A stretch of 64,000 bases of DNA from assembly GCA_021776245.1 (NCBI GenBank), contig JAJFGF010000046.1, positions 1 to 64,000 on the forward strand, written 5' to 3'. This DNA comes from Hyphococcus sp. (GTDB taxonomy: Bacteria > Pseudomonadota > Alphaproteobacteria > Caulobacterales > Parvularculaceae). Below are positions 1 to 7,983 of the stretch, piece by piece (position 1 is the stretch's first letter; every line of letters begins with the position of its first letter). Under the pieces are notes generated by a model that saw only the letters and a program-made list of their open reading frames with translations, searched no databases and had not been told where the DNA came from. The position numbers and the translations under genes were made by a program.

Positions 1-96
1 GCGGGACAGCCTTCGCCGAGCGGAAAAGTTGCGAGTCGAATTAAGCTTATTTTTTTGGCTGGCTTGCCAAGCCGAAGCCAACTTGTTGGCGAAGGC

Positions 97-171
97 TGGT
101 GGGCGCACCGGGTTTCGAACCTGGGACCTCTACCATGTCAAGGTAGCGCTCTACCCCTGAGCTATGCGCCC
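97..171 (-). tRNA. tRNA-Val (anticodon GAC)
   Basis: Read on the minus strand, the segment folds as a cloverleaf. The acceptor strand GGGCGCA pairs with TGCGCCC, the D-arm contains AGCTCAGGGGTAGAGC, and the anticodon stem CTACC/GGTAG encloses the loop TTGACAT, which gives anticodon GAC. The T-arm is AGGTCCCAGGTTCGAAACCC. CCA is encoded. No U-rich terminator is visible downstream. A 9-bp inverted repeat (9-17 and 88-96) lies just past the 3' end and may take part in 3' processing. Confidence 0.97.
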
Positions 172-257
172 GACCGGAGCCAAGCGCCCCGTTCGAAGGT
201 CGCGTCTCTAGCGGCAAATTTCTGAAGTGGCAAGGCGTGCGTCGAAGCGCGGCTGCC

Positions 258-617
258 TTAGGCGGCGATGACGCGTTCCACTTCCTGCACCAGGTCTTTC
301 AGATGGAAGGGTTTTGAAAGCACTTTGGCGTCTTCCGGCGCCTGATTGGCGGCGTTGAGGGCAACCGCGGCAAATCCGGTAATAAACAGGATGCGCATTT
401 CAGGGTCAATTTCAGCAGCACGGCGCGCCAGCTCAATCCCGTCCATCACCGGCATCACAATATCTGTGAGCAGGAGATCAAATTCCCGTAATTGCAGCTC
501 AGTCAGGGCTTCATCGCCCTGGCTCGCGTCAATAACCGTGTGACCAGCCCGCTCCAGCGCTTTTTTAAGAAAGCGCCGCATCGACTCGTCGTCTTCAGCC
601 AAAAGAATCGCCGCCAT
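258..617 (-). CDS. cpdR: CpdR-like single-domain response regulator
   Basis: Stand-alone receiver domain of 119 residues with no output domain. Visible features are the acidic pocket AEDD (residues 7-10), the phosphoacceptor Asp52 in LLLTDIVMP, the switch segment FITGFAA and the conserved Lys in LSKPFHLKDL. In Caulobacter, unphosphorylated CpdR primes ClpXP for degradation of cell-cycle substrates, and phosphorylation through the CckA-ChpT relay blocks this. The same role here is inferred from close resemblance over the whole length. I chose the ATG at 617 because family members begin MxxILLAEDD; a TTG three codons upstream is possible. Two GANTC sites (663-667, 673-677) lie upstream. The divergent neighbour is a HutG-like amidohydrolase. 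Confidence 0.88.
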   Translation of the reverse strand: MAAILLAEDDESMRRFLKKALERAGHTVIDASQGDEALTELQLREFDLLLTDIVMPVMDGIELARRAAEIDPEMRILFITGFAAVALNAANQAPEDAKVLSKPFHLKDLVQEVERVIAA

Positions 618-810
618 ACTCGCCAAACCCTTTTGTTGCCTATTCGACCTGTTCGAGAATGGGAATCAAGACGATTCCATTCCCTTTTCCGGCGTGCGCC
701 ATGCAATATGCACTCCATAGGCGCGAGTAATATGCCTTGTGGTCTTAACCTACCCCGCAAGATCACGCTAACATGCCTCAACCTAGGCGGATTTCAAGAC
801 TGGATCGTTA

Positions 811-1716
811 ATGCCTGATCACGACAGCGAGCGCACACCCTTCCAGGACCGCGCCTCTATTGAGGTGCTGGCGCCGGCTGCGCTTTCGTCGCCAATCATT
901 TTCGCCTCGCCGCATTCGGGCCGCGACTATCCCCAGGAACTGCTGCGCAATTCTCGTCTCGACCGCCACGGCCTTCGCCAGTCTGAGGACAGCTATGTGG
1001 ACCTCCTTTTTGATGACGCGCCGAGCGCTGGCGCTCCCCTGTTGCGCGCGCTGTTTCCGCGGGCATTTGTCGACGTCAACCGGGCGCGCAATGAGCTCGA
1101 CCCGCGGATGTTTGCCGATGCGCTGCCGAAAGACGCGGACACGCGCTCCAGCAGGGTCATCGCGGGGCTTGGCGTCATCCCGCGCATTGTTGCTGACGGG
1201 CATGATATTTACGCCAGAAAGCTCAATTTCATCGAAGCGCGGCGGCGCCTCGGGGCCTGCTATGATCCCTATCACCAAGCGCTGTCCAGCCTGATCAACG
1301 AGGCGCGCCGGCAATTTGGCTGCGCCATTATTATTGATTGTCATTCCATGCCGTCGGCAGGCGGCGCGCCATTTCGCGAGGGCGAACCGCGGATTGATTT
1401 TGTCCTCGGCGACCGTTTTGGATCGTCCTGTGCGCCGTCGGTGACGCATTTTGCTGAAGAAACCCTTTGCGGCCAGGATTACGAAGTCGCCCGCAATGCG
1501 CCTTATGCGGGCGGGTTTGTCGCCTCTTCCTATGGCAGGCCAAAAAATGGCGTTCATGTATTGCAGATCGAGATTAATCGGGCGCTCTATCTCGATGAGC
1601 GCCGGATCGCGCGGACTGCAGGATTTGAGACGCTGCGCCATAATATGAATGTGCTGATCGAAAAATTGGCGGCGATGCGGGCCGATGATTTATGGGCGGC
1701 CCAGGCTGCGGAATAG
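811..1716 (+). CDS. N-formylglutamate amidohydrolase family protein
   Basis: Protein of 301 residues belonging to the HutG-like N-formylglutamate amidohydrolase family, zinc-dependent enzymes that release formate from N-formyl-glutamate in one route of histidine catabolism. The signature ASPHSGRDYP (His35) and the second metal-site segment IIIDCHSMPS (His178) are both present, as is VDVNRARNELD. No other hut gene is in the window, so a role in histidine breakdown is not supported by context. Stand-alone copies are common in Alphaproteobacteria and their substrate is often unproven. The divergent neighbour is cpdR, with about 190 bp between the start codons. Confidence 0.85.
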   Translation: MPDHDSERTPFQDRASIEVLAPAALSSPIIFASPHSGRDYPQELLRNSRLDRHGLRQSEDSYVDLLFDDAPSAGAPLLRALFPRAFVDVNRARNELDPRMFADALPKDADTRSSRVIAGLGVIPRIVADGHDIYARKLNFIEARRRLGACYDPYHQALSSLINEARRQFGCAIIIDCHSMPSAGGAPFREGEPRIDFVLGDRFGSSCAPSVTHFAEETLCGQDYEVARNAPYAGGFVASSYGRPKNGVHVLQIEINRALYLDERRIARTAGFETLRHNMNVLIEKLAAMRADDLWAAQAAE

Positions 1717-1737
1717 AGGCGGCTGAGTAATCAGCCA

Positions 1738-1822
1738 CAAAAAAGGCCGCGGGATGAACCCGCGGCCAAGTCATAGGGAGGAAACGCCCAATAAATTGGG
1801 CAGCAGCGAATAAATCGCTGCA
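1738..1822 (-). ncRNA. candidate trans-acting small RNA with unpaired CCUCCC and intrinsic terminator
   Basis: The gap between two plus-strand genes contains, on the minus strand, an ordered set of small-RNA elements. A promoter has -35 TTGCAA (1851-1856), a 17-bp spacer and -10 TAATCT (1828-1833). Hairpin 1 has 7-bp arms (1815-1821 with 1803-1809) and hairpin 2 has 6-bp arms (1795-1800 with 1787-1792). Then come an unpaired CCTCCC (1776-1781) and a perfect 9-bp GC-rich hairpin (1745-1767) followed by six U (1739-1744). The predicted transcript is about 84 nt. Several alphaproteobacterial sRNAs use exposed CCUCC motifs to pair with ribosome binding sites; a similar action here is inference. 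No protein-coding frame on this strand explains the structure. Confidence 0.6.
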
Positions 1823-1965
1823 GGATCAGATTATGATCGCCGATGCTGCGTTGCAACAAATTATTGCAGCGCAGCAAATTATTCTTCTATACAATCGACC
1901 CCGTTTGTAAAAAAACACTATCGGCTTACGCAGGGCCGTTTTTTCCCAACCCACAAAGGGACCCC

Positions 1966-3174
1966 ATGAGCGATCACGACAATATCAGTGCGGCGAGCCC
2001 GGAAAAGAACTCGGAGAAAAAGCCGGAGAAAAAAAAGGGCGCCCTGAGCCGCCTCGGTTCCGGCGTTGGCCGACTGACCCGGCCGAAACAGCGTTTCGAC
2101 ATGCCAAGCGGCAAGAGCGGCTTGCGGGTCGTGATCGCAACCGATGCATGGAAACCGCAGCTCAATGGCGTTGTGCGCACGCTCGATACGCTGGGCCGGA
2201 TTTTGACCAATTTCGGAAATGAAGTTCTTTATATAACGCCCAATGAATTTAAATCGGTTCCCTTGCCGTCCTATCCGGAAATCCGGCTGTCGCTGATGCC
2301 GAACCGGAAAGTTGCGAAAATCATCAACGACTTCAAACCTGATGCGATCCATATCGCGACCGAGGGACCAATCGGCCGCGCCGCCCGCCGTTTTTGTAAG
2401 CGCCGACGTTATCCGTTTACGACGAGTTTTCACACGCGCTTTGCCGAATACGCTAATGAGCGTTGGAAACTGCCGACGAAATGGGGTTACGCGGTCTTGA
2501 AGGATTTTCATAAAGACGGCGAAACCATGATGGTCGCAACGCCTGGCCTCGTGGAAGAACTCAAAGAGCGTGGCTTTCTCGATATGAAACTATGGGCGCG
2601 CGGTGTCGATCTGGAGCAGTTTACGCCGGGTGATCGCTCTATGCTCGACAATCATGAGCGCCCGATCTTCCTGTATGTGGGCCGGCTCGCTGTAGAAAAA
2701 AGTATTGAAGATTTTTTGCAGGCCGATCTCCCCGGAACCAAAATCGTCGTCGGCGACGGACCGCAAAAAGAAGAGTTGGAAGAAAAATACAAAGATGCTG
2801 TTTTTACCGGGCCCAAATATGGCGACGAATTGACCCAATATTATCAGGCCTCGGACGTGTTTGTATTCCCGTCGCGCACAGACACGTTTGGTCTTGTTAA
2901 TGTCGAAGCGCTGGCTTGCGGCGTCCCTGTCGCCGCCTACCCGGTGCGCGGACCCCTGGAAATTCTTGATGGGGCGCCGGTTGGTTGTGGAGCGATGGAT
3001 GAAGATCTCACCGCAGCTTGCCTTAAGGCCTATGAAAACCGCGATCCGGTTGCCTGCCGGCAGTGGGCGGAGAATTTTTCCTGGGAAGCGGCGTCGCGCC
3101 AGTTCATCGCCAATCTGGAAACGCCCGGTTTTGATGACCAATTCTGGCTGCGTTCAGCGAAGATGATTGATTAA
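1966..3174 (+). CDS. GT4-family glycosyltransferase
   Basis: Protein of 402 residues with a two-domain GT-B fold typical of the glycosyltransferase 4 family. The N-terminal domain opens with RVVIATDAWKPQLNGVVRTL, the acceptor-side Rossmann fold with its glycine-rich turn. The C-terminal donor-binding part contains FLYVGRLAVEKSIEDFL and the segment SRTDTFGLVNVEALACGVPV, in which the first Glu of the EX7E motif is replaced by Asp, as in relatives annotated as GDP-mannose-dependent alpha-mannosyltransferases. The first 45 residues are Lys/Glu-rich and probably disordered. The start is the ATG at 1966 because AAAGGGA lies just before it; an upstream in-frame ATG would read through the sRNA promoter. 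Donor and acceptor are unknown. Confidence 0.82.
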   Translation: MSDHDNISAASPEKNSEKKPEKKKGALSRLGSGVGRLTRPKQRFDMPSGKSGLRVVIATDAWKPQLNGVVRTLDTLGRILTNFGNEVLYITPNEFKSVPLPSYPEIRLSLMPNRKVAKIINDFKPDAIHIATEGPIGRAARRFCKRRRYPFTTSFHTRFAEYANERWKLPTKWGYAVLKDFHKDGETMMVATPGLVEELKERGFLDMKLWARGVDLEQFTPGDRSMLDNHERPIFLYVGRLAVEKSIEDFLQADLPGTKIVVGDGPQKEELEEKYKDAVFTGPKYGDELTQYYQASDVFVFPSRTDTFGLVNVEALACGVPVAAYPVRGPLEILDGAPVGCGAMDEDLTAACLKAYENRDPVACRQWAENFSWEAASRQFIANLETPGFDDQFWLRSAKMID

Positions 3175-3184
3175 GAAATAACCT

Positions 3185-3262
3185 GTGCCGGAACGGCACA
3201 GCGGCCCGGACCGATACAAGCATAGGGCGTTTTCTTCGCGCCGCGCGGGAAAGCGGTCCGGG
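3185..3262 (+). other. hairpins in the gap after the glycosyltransferase gene
   Basis: Just after the stop codon at 3174 there is a short hairpin GTGCCG-GAA-CGGCAC (3185-3199). It is followed by a perfect 9-bp inverted repeat, CCCGGACCG (3205-3213) with CGGTCCGGG (3254-3262). Neither is followed by a strong U-run, so this may be a weak terminator or mRNA 3' end structure. The rest of the gap to 3429 holds no gene that I can see; the promoter of the next gene should be here. Confidence 0.35.
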
Positions 3263-3429
3263 CGCGCGCGTTTTCCGTTCAATTTTTCCCTTCTGTTTCC
3301 ATCACTTGTCCCGTGTAAGGGGAACCGATCACCGGGTTTTCTCTAATTCGGCATGGGCTTTGCGTTTCCACGGTTCGGTAGAGAGCGACCACGATTTCGT
3401 CGCGCTCACTGTTTTGTGGAGAATAAACG

Positions 3430-3825
3430 ATGATGCACCCGATCGATATTCATGTGGGCCGCCGGTTGCGCCAGCGTCGCCGCCTGCTGGCGCTTACACA
3501 GGAAAAACTGGCGAATGCGGTCGATATCCGTTTTCAGCAGATTCAAAAATATGAAAGCGGCGCTAACCGCATTTCTGCGTCGCGACTTTGGTCGCTTGCC
3601 AAAGCGCTTGATGTGTCAGTTTCATATTTCTTTGAAGGCATGAATGGGCATGAGCCGACCAGCGAATATGAGCTGCATGGCGATTATGGTCTTGCTGCTG
3701 CGCCGGCGCAGAATGTCCTCGAAGATAAGGAGACCATCGACCTTGTCCGCTATTATTATCAGCTCAACAAAGAACCGCGCCGGCGGCTGCTTGATCTCGC
3801 CAAGGCGATGTCCGGCGCCGAATAA
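3430..3825 (+). CDS. XRE-family helix-turn-helix transcriptional regulator
   Basis: Protein of 131 residues with a Cro/C1-type HTH at about residues 8-65 (VGRRLRQRRRLLALTQEKLA, then IRFQQIQKYESGANRISASR). A 60-residue tail follows with no recognisable ligand-binding domain. Short XRE proteins of this type, with the start IDxHVGxRLRxRR, are abundant in Alphaproteobacteria and often occur in several copies. No target can be deduced. Translation may start at either of the two tandem ATGs (3430 or 3433); GTGGAG lies just upstream. The gene is followed closely by a hairpin that overlaps the start of hisN. Confidence 0.85.
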   Translation: MMHPIDIHVGRRLRQRRRLLALTQEKLANAVDIRFQQIQKYESGANRISASRLWSLAKALDVSVSYFFEGMNGHEPTSEYELHGDYGLAAAPAQNVLEDKETIDLVRYYYQLNKEPRRRLLDLAKAMSGAE

Positions 3826-3849
3826 ATACCCTCCCTCCTGCTTGCACTC

Positions 3850-3886
3850 ATACGCGGTGATCTTCATGATCGCCGCGTATGTCTTT
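3850..3886 (+). terminator. hairpin with U-run overlapping the hisN start codon
   Basis: The 13-bp arms at 3850-3862 and 3868-3880 (one G-U pair) enclose the loop TTCAT and are followed by GTCTTTTT, the shape of an intrinsic terminator for the regulator gene. The 3' arm contains the first two bases of the hisN ATG (3879-3881), so the element may instead, or also, control hisN translation. Confidence 0.55.
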
Positions 3887-4688
3887 TTCTGACCAGGAAC
3901 TAAAGAACTATGCGGCCTTCGCTGAACGCCTGGCGGACGCCGCACGCGCACAAACGCTGCCGCGTTTTCGCAATGGCATAGATGTCGCCAACAAAGCGGG
4001 GGCTTCGTTTGATCCTGTGACGGAGGCTGATCGCGAAAGCGAGCGCGTGCAGCGGGAATTGATCACAAAAACCTATCCGGAGCACGGCGTGATCGGCGAG
4101 GAATTTGGCGCCAGCGGCGCGGACCGTCCGTGGCGCTGGGTGCTCGACCCCATCGACGGCACTCGCGCCTATGTTTGCGGCATCGCCACATGGACAACCT
4201 TAATCGGGCTTGAGCATGAACAAAAACCGGTACTTAGTGTCATAGATCAACCGTTTACGGATGAACGATGGATTGCTTTCAACGGTGCGACTTTATTTCG
4301 CCGCAGCGGCGAAACAATTGCCTGCAAAACAAGCGGCGTTACGGATATCAAAAAATCGCGCATATCGACAACTGACCCACGCCCGACAGCCTATTTTACC
4401 GAACGCGAAGCCGCCGCCTATGCCCGAATTGCTGAACTGTCGCGCATTGAGCGCTTCAGCCTCGATGCTTACGGCTATGGCCATGTCGCCCTTGGCGAGC
4501 TTGATCTCATCATCGAATCCGGTCTTCAGCACCATGATTATGCGGCGCTTGTTCCGGTGATTGAGGGCGCGGGCGGCGTCATCACCAACTGGCAAGGGGA
4601 ACGGGTGGGCAGTGATGACCGTAATGAAGTGCTTGCTGCTGCGACGCCGAAGCTTCATGCCGCAGCAATGGAAGTATTAAGGGGCTAG
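3879..4688 (+). CDS. hisN: histidinol-phosphatase of the inositol-monophosphatase family
   Basis: Protein of 269 residues. It shows the metal-binding signatures of the IMPase superfamily: DPVTEADRESE, GEEFG, LDPIDGTRAYVCG (about residues 87-99) and HHDYAALVPVIEGAGG near the C-terminus. The RAYVCG continuation and the overall pattern match HisN-type histidinol-phosphatases, which dephosphorylate L-histidinol phosphate in histidine synthesis. The ATG at 3879 is forced, because an in-frame TGA lies four codons upstream and no later start keeps the N-terminal helix. There is no Shine-Dalgarno sequence, and the ATG sits in the 3' arm of a strong hairpin. Other his genes are not in the window. A second family member, suhB, lies at 17.9 kb. 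Confidence 0.85.
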   Translation: MSFSDQELKNYAAFAERLADAARAQTLPRFRNGIDVANKAGASFDPVTEADRESERVQRELITKTYPEHGVIGEEFGASGADRPWRWVLDPIDGTRAYVCGIATWTTLIGLEHEQKPVLSVIDQPFTDERWIAFNGATLFRRSGETIACKTSGVTDIKKSRISTTDPRPTAYFTEREAAAYARIAELSRIERFSLDAYGYGHVALGELDLIIESGLQHHDYAALVPVIEGAGGVITNWQGERVGSDDRNEVLAAATPKLHAAAMEVLRG

Positions 4689-4719
4689 GCAGCGCCGAGT
4701 GAGTTTGCAGGCAAAGCCT

Positions 4720-6240
4720 TCAACGGGATCCCTCTGGCGGCTTCGCCGCCAAACTTCCGGCAACCGGTATGCGCGCCTGCGCCAGCAATTTGTCGATATC
4801 CAGCGCTTTTTCGAGACCGTCCGCAAGCGCATCAAGGGCAGCTTCCACGGTTGCGTCATAATTGAGCGTCGATGAGGTGTCGCCGCCCATCCGCCTGATC
4901 CAGCCGGCTCGAAACTTGTCGCTTGAAAAAATACCGTGTACGTATGTTCCTTCGACGCAACCGCTTTCGCTGCGTGCGCCGTCCGGCTCGCTTGCGGATG
5001 CGTTGTCTAGTAAAAGCATCGGGCGATCGAGGTCGGCGCCGGTTGTAGCGCCGGTATGGATTTCATATCCTGACATCGGCGCATCCGTGACTGCGCATCG
5101 CCCGGTTACCGGCCTTACGGTCTTATCGCCTGACATGACCGTATGAACGCGCAATAAGCCGAGACCTTCGGCCGCGCCGGCAGGTCCGTCAACGCCGTCG
5201 GGATCATCGATGCGGGCGCCCAGCATTTGAAATCCGCCGCAAATCCCGAATACGTTTCCGCCTGCTCGCGCGTGGGCGATGACGTCATGATCCCAGCCCT
5301 GCGCCCGCAGAAACGCCAGGTCGCCCAGGGTCGATTTCGTCCCGAACAATATCACCACGTCGACATCGCGCGGGATCGGACGGCCGGGAGCGATCCACTG
5401 AAAATCGACGCCCGGCTCAAACCGGAGCGGATCTGCGTCATCAAAATTGGCGATGCGCGATAGCATCGGCGCAGCGATTTGCAGCGTGCGGTCGCGGCGA
5501 CCATTCGGCTTTGTGAGAGAAACAGCGTCTTCCGCCGGCAAACACGCTGTTGCGTCAAGCCACGGGATGACCCCGAAACAGGGCCAGCCGGTTCGCGCCC
5601 TGATCTCGTCAACGCCAGCGTCGAACAATGCCGGATCGCCGCGAAACTTGTTGACCGCAAATCCAGTGATCATTGCCGCGTCTTCGGGATCAATCACTGC
5701 CTTTGTGCCGACAATGCTGGCGATCACGCCGCCCTTTTCGATGTCGCCTAAAAGACAGACAGGAACGCCGGCCGTCCGCGCAAACCCCATATTCGCGATA
5801 TCGCGCGCGCGAAGGTTAATTTCTGCAGGGCTGCCCGCGCCTTCAATTAAAACGAGATCATGCGCATGCGTGAGCCGTTCAAAGCTTTCCATGACTGCGC
5901 CCATCAATTGCCCCCGCTGGGACATATAATCGGCAGCCTGCAAGACGCTGACAGCTTTGCCATGCACGACAATTTGAGCGCTGCAATCAGATTGCGGTTT
6001 TAAAAGGACAGGATTTAGATCTGTATGCGGTTCAAGGCCAGCGGCTTTGGCTTGAAGCGCCTGCGCTCGGCCAATCTCTCCGCCCGTCGCACAAGCTGCA
6101 GCATTGTTCGACATATTCTGCGGTTTGAAAGGGGCGACCGAGAGACCGCGGCGGCGCGCAATCCGGCACAGACCCGCCACGATGACGGATTTACCGACAT
6201 CAGATCCGGTGCCCTGGATCATCAACGCCTTTGCCGTCAT
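4720..6240 (-). CDS. cobQ: cobyric acid synthase (glutamine-hydrolysing)
   Basis: CobQ amidates the b, d, e and g side chains of adenosylcobyrinate diamide using glutamine and ATP. The 506-residue protein begins with the dethiobiotin-synthetase-like P-loop domain (IQGTGSDVGKSVIVAGLCRI). It ends in a class-I glutamine amidotransferase domain with the nucleophile Cys in GICGGFQMLG and a late His in GTYVHGIF. The length is normal for the family. Its ATG overlaps the stop of the upstream ATPase gene by four bases (ATGA), which makes it the last gene of the riboswitch-led btu operon. With cobO nearby, this suggests completion of imported corrinoids, though de novo genes elsewhere cannot be excluded. 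Confidence 0.95.
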   Translation of the reverse strand: MTAKALMIQGTGSDVGKSVIVAGLCRIARRRGLSVAPFKPQNMSNNAAACATGGEIGRAQALQAKAAGLEPHTDLNPVLLKPQSDCSAQIVVHGKAVSVLQAADYMSQRGQLMGAVMESFERLTHAHDLVLIEGAGSPAEINLRARDIANMGFARTAGVPVCLLGDIEKGGVIASIVGTKAVIDPEDAAMITGFAVNKFRGDPALFDAGVDEIRARTGWPCFGVIPWLDATACLPAEDAVSLTKPNGRRDRTLQIAAPMLSRIANFDDADPLRFEPGVDFQWIAPGRPIPRDVDVVILFGTKSTLGDLAFLRAQGWDHDVIAHARAGGNVFGICGGFQMLGARIDDPDGVDGPAGAAEGLGLLRVHTVMSGDKTVRPVTGRCAVTDAPMSGYEIHTGATTGADLDRPMLLLDNASASEPDGARSESGCVEGTYVHGIFSSDKFRAGWIRRMGGDTSSTLNYDATVEAALDALADGLEKALDIDKLLAQARIPVAGSLAAKPPEGSR

Positions 6241-6998
6241 AGAGCGCCTTCGATTTCAACCTGAAGACCATTAATTCGCGCCTTGACGCCGTAAAGGCTG
6301 GCAAGACGCGTTTCGGTCAATGTCTCTGCCGGCGGCCCTTCGGCAATGATTCGGCCCCCGCCCATCCAGATCAGACGGTGCGCATAACGCGCCGCCAACC
6401 CGATATCATGCAAAACAACTAATGCGCCGCCGCCCTTTTTTACATAATCCGCGATAAGATCCATCACACGGTATTGATGACGCGGATCCAGCGCTGAAAC
6501 CGGTTCGTCGGCCACCAGCAGCGGCGTATTTGCGGCGAAGGCTCTGGCGCAATGGACGCGAGCAAGTTCCCCGCCCGACAGAGTGTCCGCCTTGCGCGAG
6601 GAAAGATTGGTGATGTCGCATGCGGCCATTGCGCTCGCGACGGCGTCAGCGTCTGCGCTCTGTAATCGTCCAAGGTTCGCGCCAAAGGAAAAGCGTCCGA
6701 GGGCGACAATATCGCGGACAGTGTTTGGCCAGGCCAGCGGCCTTGTCTGGGGAAGATATGATAGTTCCCGCGCGCGGGTCATTGGATCGATCACTGCCGT
6801 ATCTGCGCCGCCGAGAGTTGCGGCGCCGCCTGCTCGTTTTGCGAGCCCCAGCACAGCCCGCAACGCCACTGATTTACCGGCGCCGTTCGGGCCGAGAAGA
6901 GCGACAAGTTCGCCGCGTTTCAGCGTGAAAGACATATCATGAACGAGGGTCGCGCCATTGATCGTTACGCTAAGATGATCGGCGATGAGCTCAGTCAT
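6237..6998 (-). CDS. btuD: B12/iron-siderophore ABC transporter ATP-binding protein (BtuD-like)
   Basis: ATPase of a type II ABC importer, 253 residues. The Walker A motif GPNGAGKS lies at residues 36-43, the signature DTLSGGELARVHCARA near 145, the Walker B segment LLVADEP follows, and the switch His is in VVLHDIGLAARYAHR. Longer in-frame starts exist upstream, but the ATG at 6998 gives the family's normal N-terminus (MTELIADHLSV) and overlaps the permease stop by 8 bases. Its place between btuC, btuF, a TonB receptor and cobQ behind a cobalamin riboswitch indicates corrinoid uptake rather than iron. Confidence 0.9.
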   Translation of the reverse strand: MTELIADHLSVTINGATLVHDMSFTLKRGELVALLGPNGAGKSVALRAVLGLAKRAGGAATLGGADTAVIDPMTRARELSYLPQTRPLAWPNTVRDIVALGRFSFGANLGRLQSADADAVASAMAACDITNLSSRKADTLSGGELARVHCARAFAANTPLLVADEPVSALDPRHQYRVMDLIADYVKKGGGALVVLHDIGLAARYAHRLIWMGGGRIIAEGPPAETLTETRLASLYGVKARINGLQVEIEGAL

Positions 6999-7983
6999 CG
7001 GCGGCCCTCCGCCGCGCTGCGATCCAGACAAAGGCTGGCGCGCCGATGAGGGCAGCAACAACGCCCAGTTTGAGTTCCGAATTTGTCGGCAGCAGCCTGA
7101 CGCCAATATCGGCGAAAACAAGAATGATTCCGGCGAGCAGCGCCGAGGGTAAAAGCGATCGCGCCGGGTCATGAGAAACAAATGGTCTGACAATATGCGG
7201 CGCAATAATTCCGACAAATCCAATCGCCCCGGCGATGGCGACTGCGCCGCCGGTTGCGAGCCCGGCGCCGAGCACAACAGCGATCCACTGACGACGCAGA
7301 TTGAGCCCGATCCCGCTCGCCGCCTCCTCGCCGAGGGTCAGCGCTGACAGGCCTCTGCGGGTTGCAAATAAAATGATTAAGCCAAGAAAAAGAAAAGGCG
7401 CGGCAAGCCGCAAATCATCGAAACTGCGGTTGGCGACCGAGCCGAGCATCCAATTGATCATGTCCGACAAAGTAAACGGATTTGGCGCGAGATTCATCAA
7501 AAGGGTCATTGTCGCGCCGGCGAAACTCGAAATTCCGACGCCGATCAAAATCAGCGTGACGACGGATCGCGTGCGGACTGCGGCAAAAGCAATAAGCGCT
7601 GTCGCGATGAGTGCGCCGAATATGGCGGCGGCCGGCAAGGCCCAGGGGCTTATTCCGACCAAGCCGTAATAAAGTGCGAAAGTGGCGCCGAGCGATGCGC
7701 AGGCGGATACGCCAAGAACGCCCGGTTCCGCCAGCGGATTGCGCAACAGCCCCTGCAACGCAGCGCCGCTGGCGCCGAGCGCGGCGCCAACCACAAAAGC
7801 TGCGATCGCGCGCGGCAGGCGTATCTGCCAGACCACCAGCATATCGCCAGCGTCAGCCTGTCCCAACAACGCTGCGGCGACGCGTCCCGGATCAAGCGGC
7901 GTGGAGCCAAGGAGACAGGCGGCGGCGACGCTGATGACACCGACCAATAAGAGGCCGGGGACGAGGAGCCGTTCAACTGTCAT
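6991..7983 (-). CDS. btuC: B12 ABC transporter permease (BtuC/FecCD family)
   Basis: Integral membrane permease of 330 residues with about ten hydrophobic helices, typical of the FecCD/BtuC family. Recognisable segments are IRLPRAIAAFVVGAALGASG after the second helix, LRNPLAEPGVLGVSA, and near the end GFVGIIAPHIVRPFVSHDPAR, the coupling region that contacts the ATPase. The ATG at 7983 lies inside the end of the upstream binding-protein gene (11-base overlap), and the 3' end overlaps the ATPase start. Substrate is assigned from context (riboswitch, cobQ). The family also carries ferric siderophores and haem. Confidence 0.9.
   Translation of the reverse strand: MTVERLLVPGLLLVGVISVAAACLLGSTPLDPGRVAAALLGQADAGDMLVVWQIRLPRAIAAFVVGAALGASGAALQGLLRNPLAEPGVLGVSACASLGATFALYYGLVGISPWALPAAAIFGALIATALIAFAAVRTRSVVTLILIGVGISSFAGATMTLLMNLAPNPFTLSDMINWMLGSVANRSFDDLRLAAPFLFLGLIILFATRRGLSALTLGEEAASGIGLNLRRQWIAVVLGAGLATGGAVAIAGAIGFVGIIAPHIVRPFVSHDPARSLLPSALLAGIILVFADIGVRLLPTNSELKLGVVAALIGAPAFVWIAARRRAADD

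Noticed and set aside
9-96. Inverted repeat GCCTTCGCC/GGCGAAGGC next to the tRNA gene as an integration site
   Set aside because: There is no integrase, no duplicated tRNA end and no change in base composition. The repeat alone is not evidence of an attachment site.
808-1641. Long minus-strand open frame (277 codons) opposite the amidohydrolase
   Set aside because: Its translation has no domain pattern and a basic, Arg-rich composition typical of the complement of a GC-rich gene. The plus-strand frame has clear catalytic motifs.
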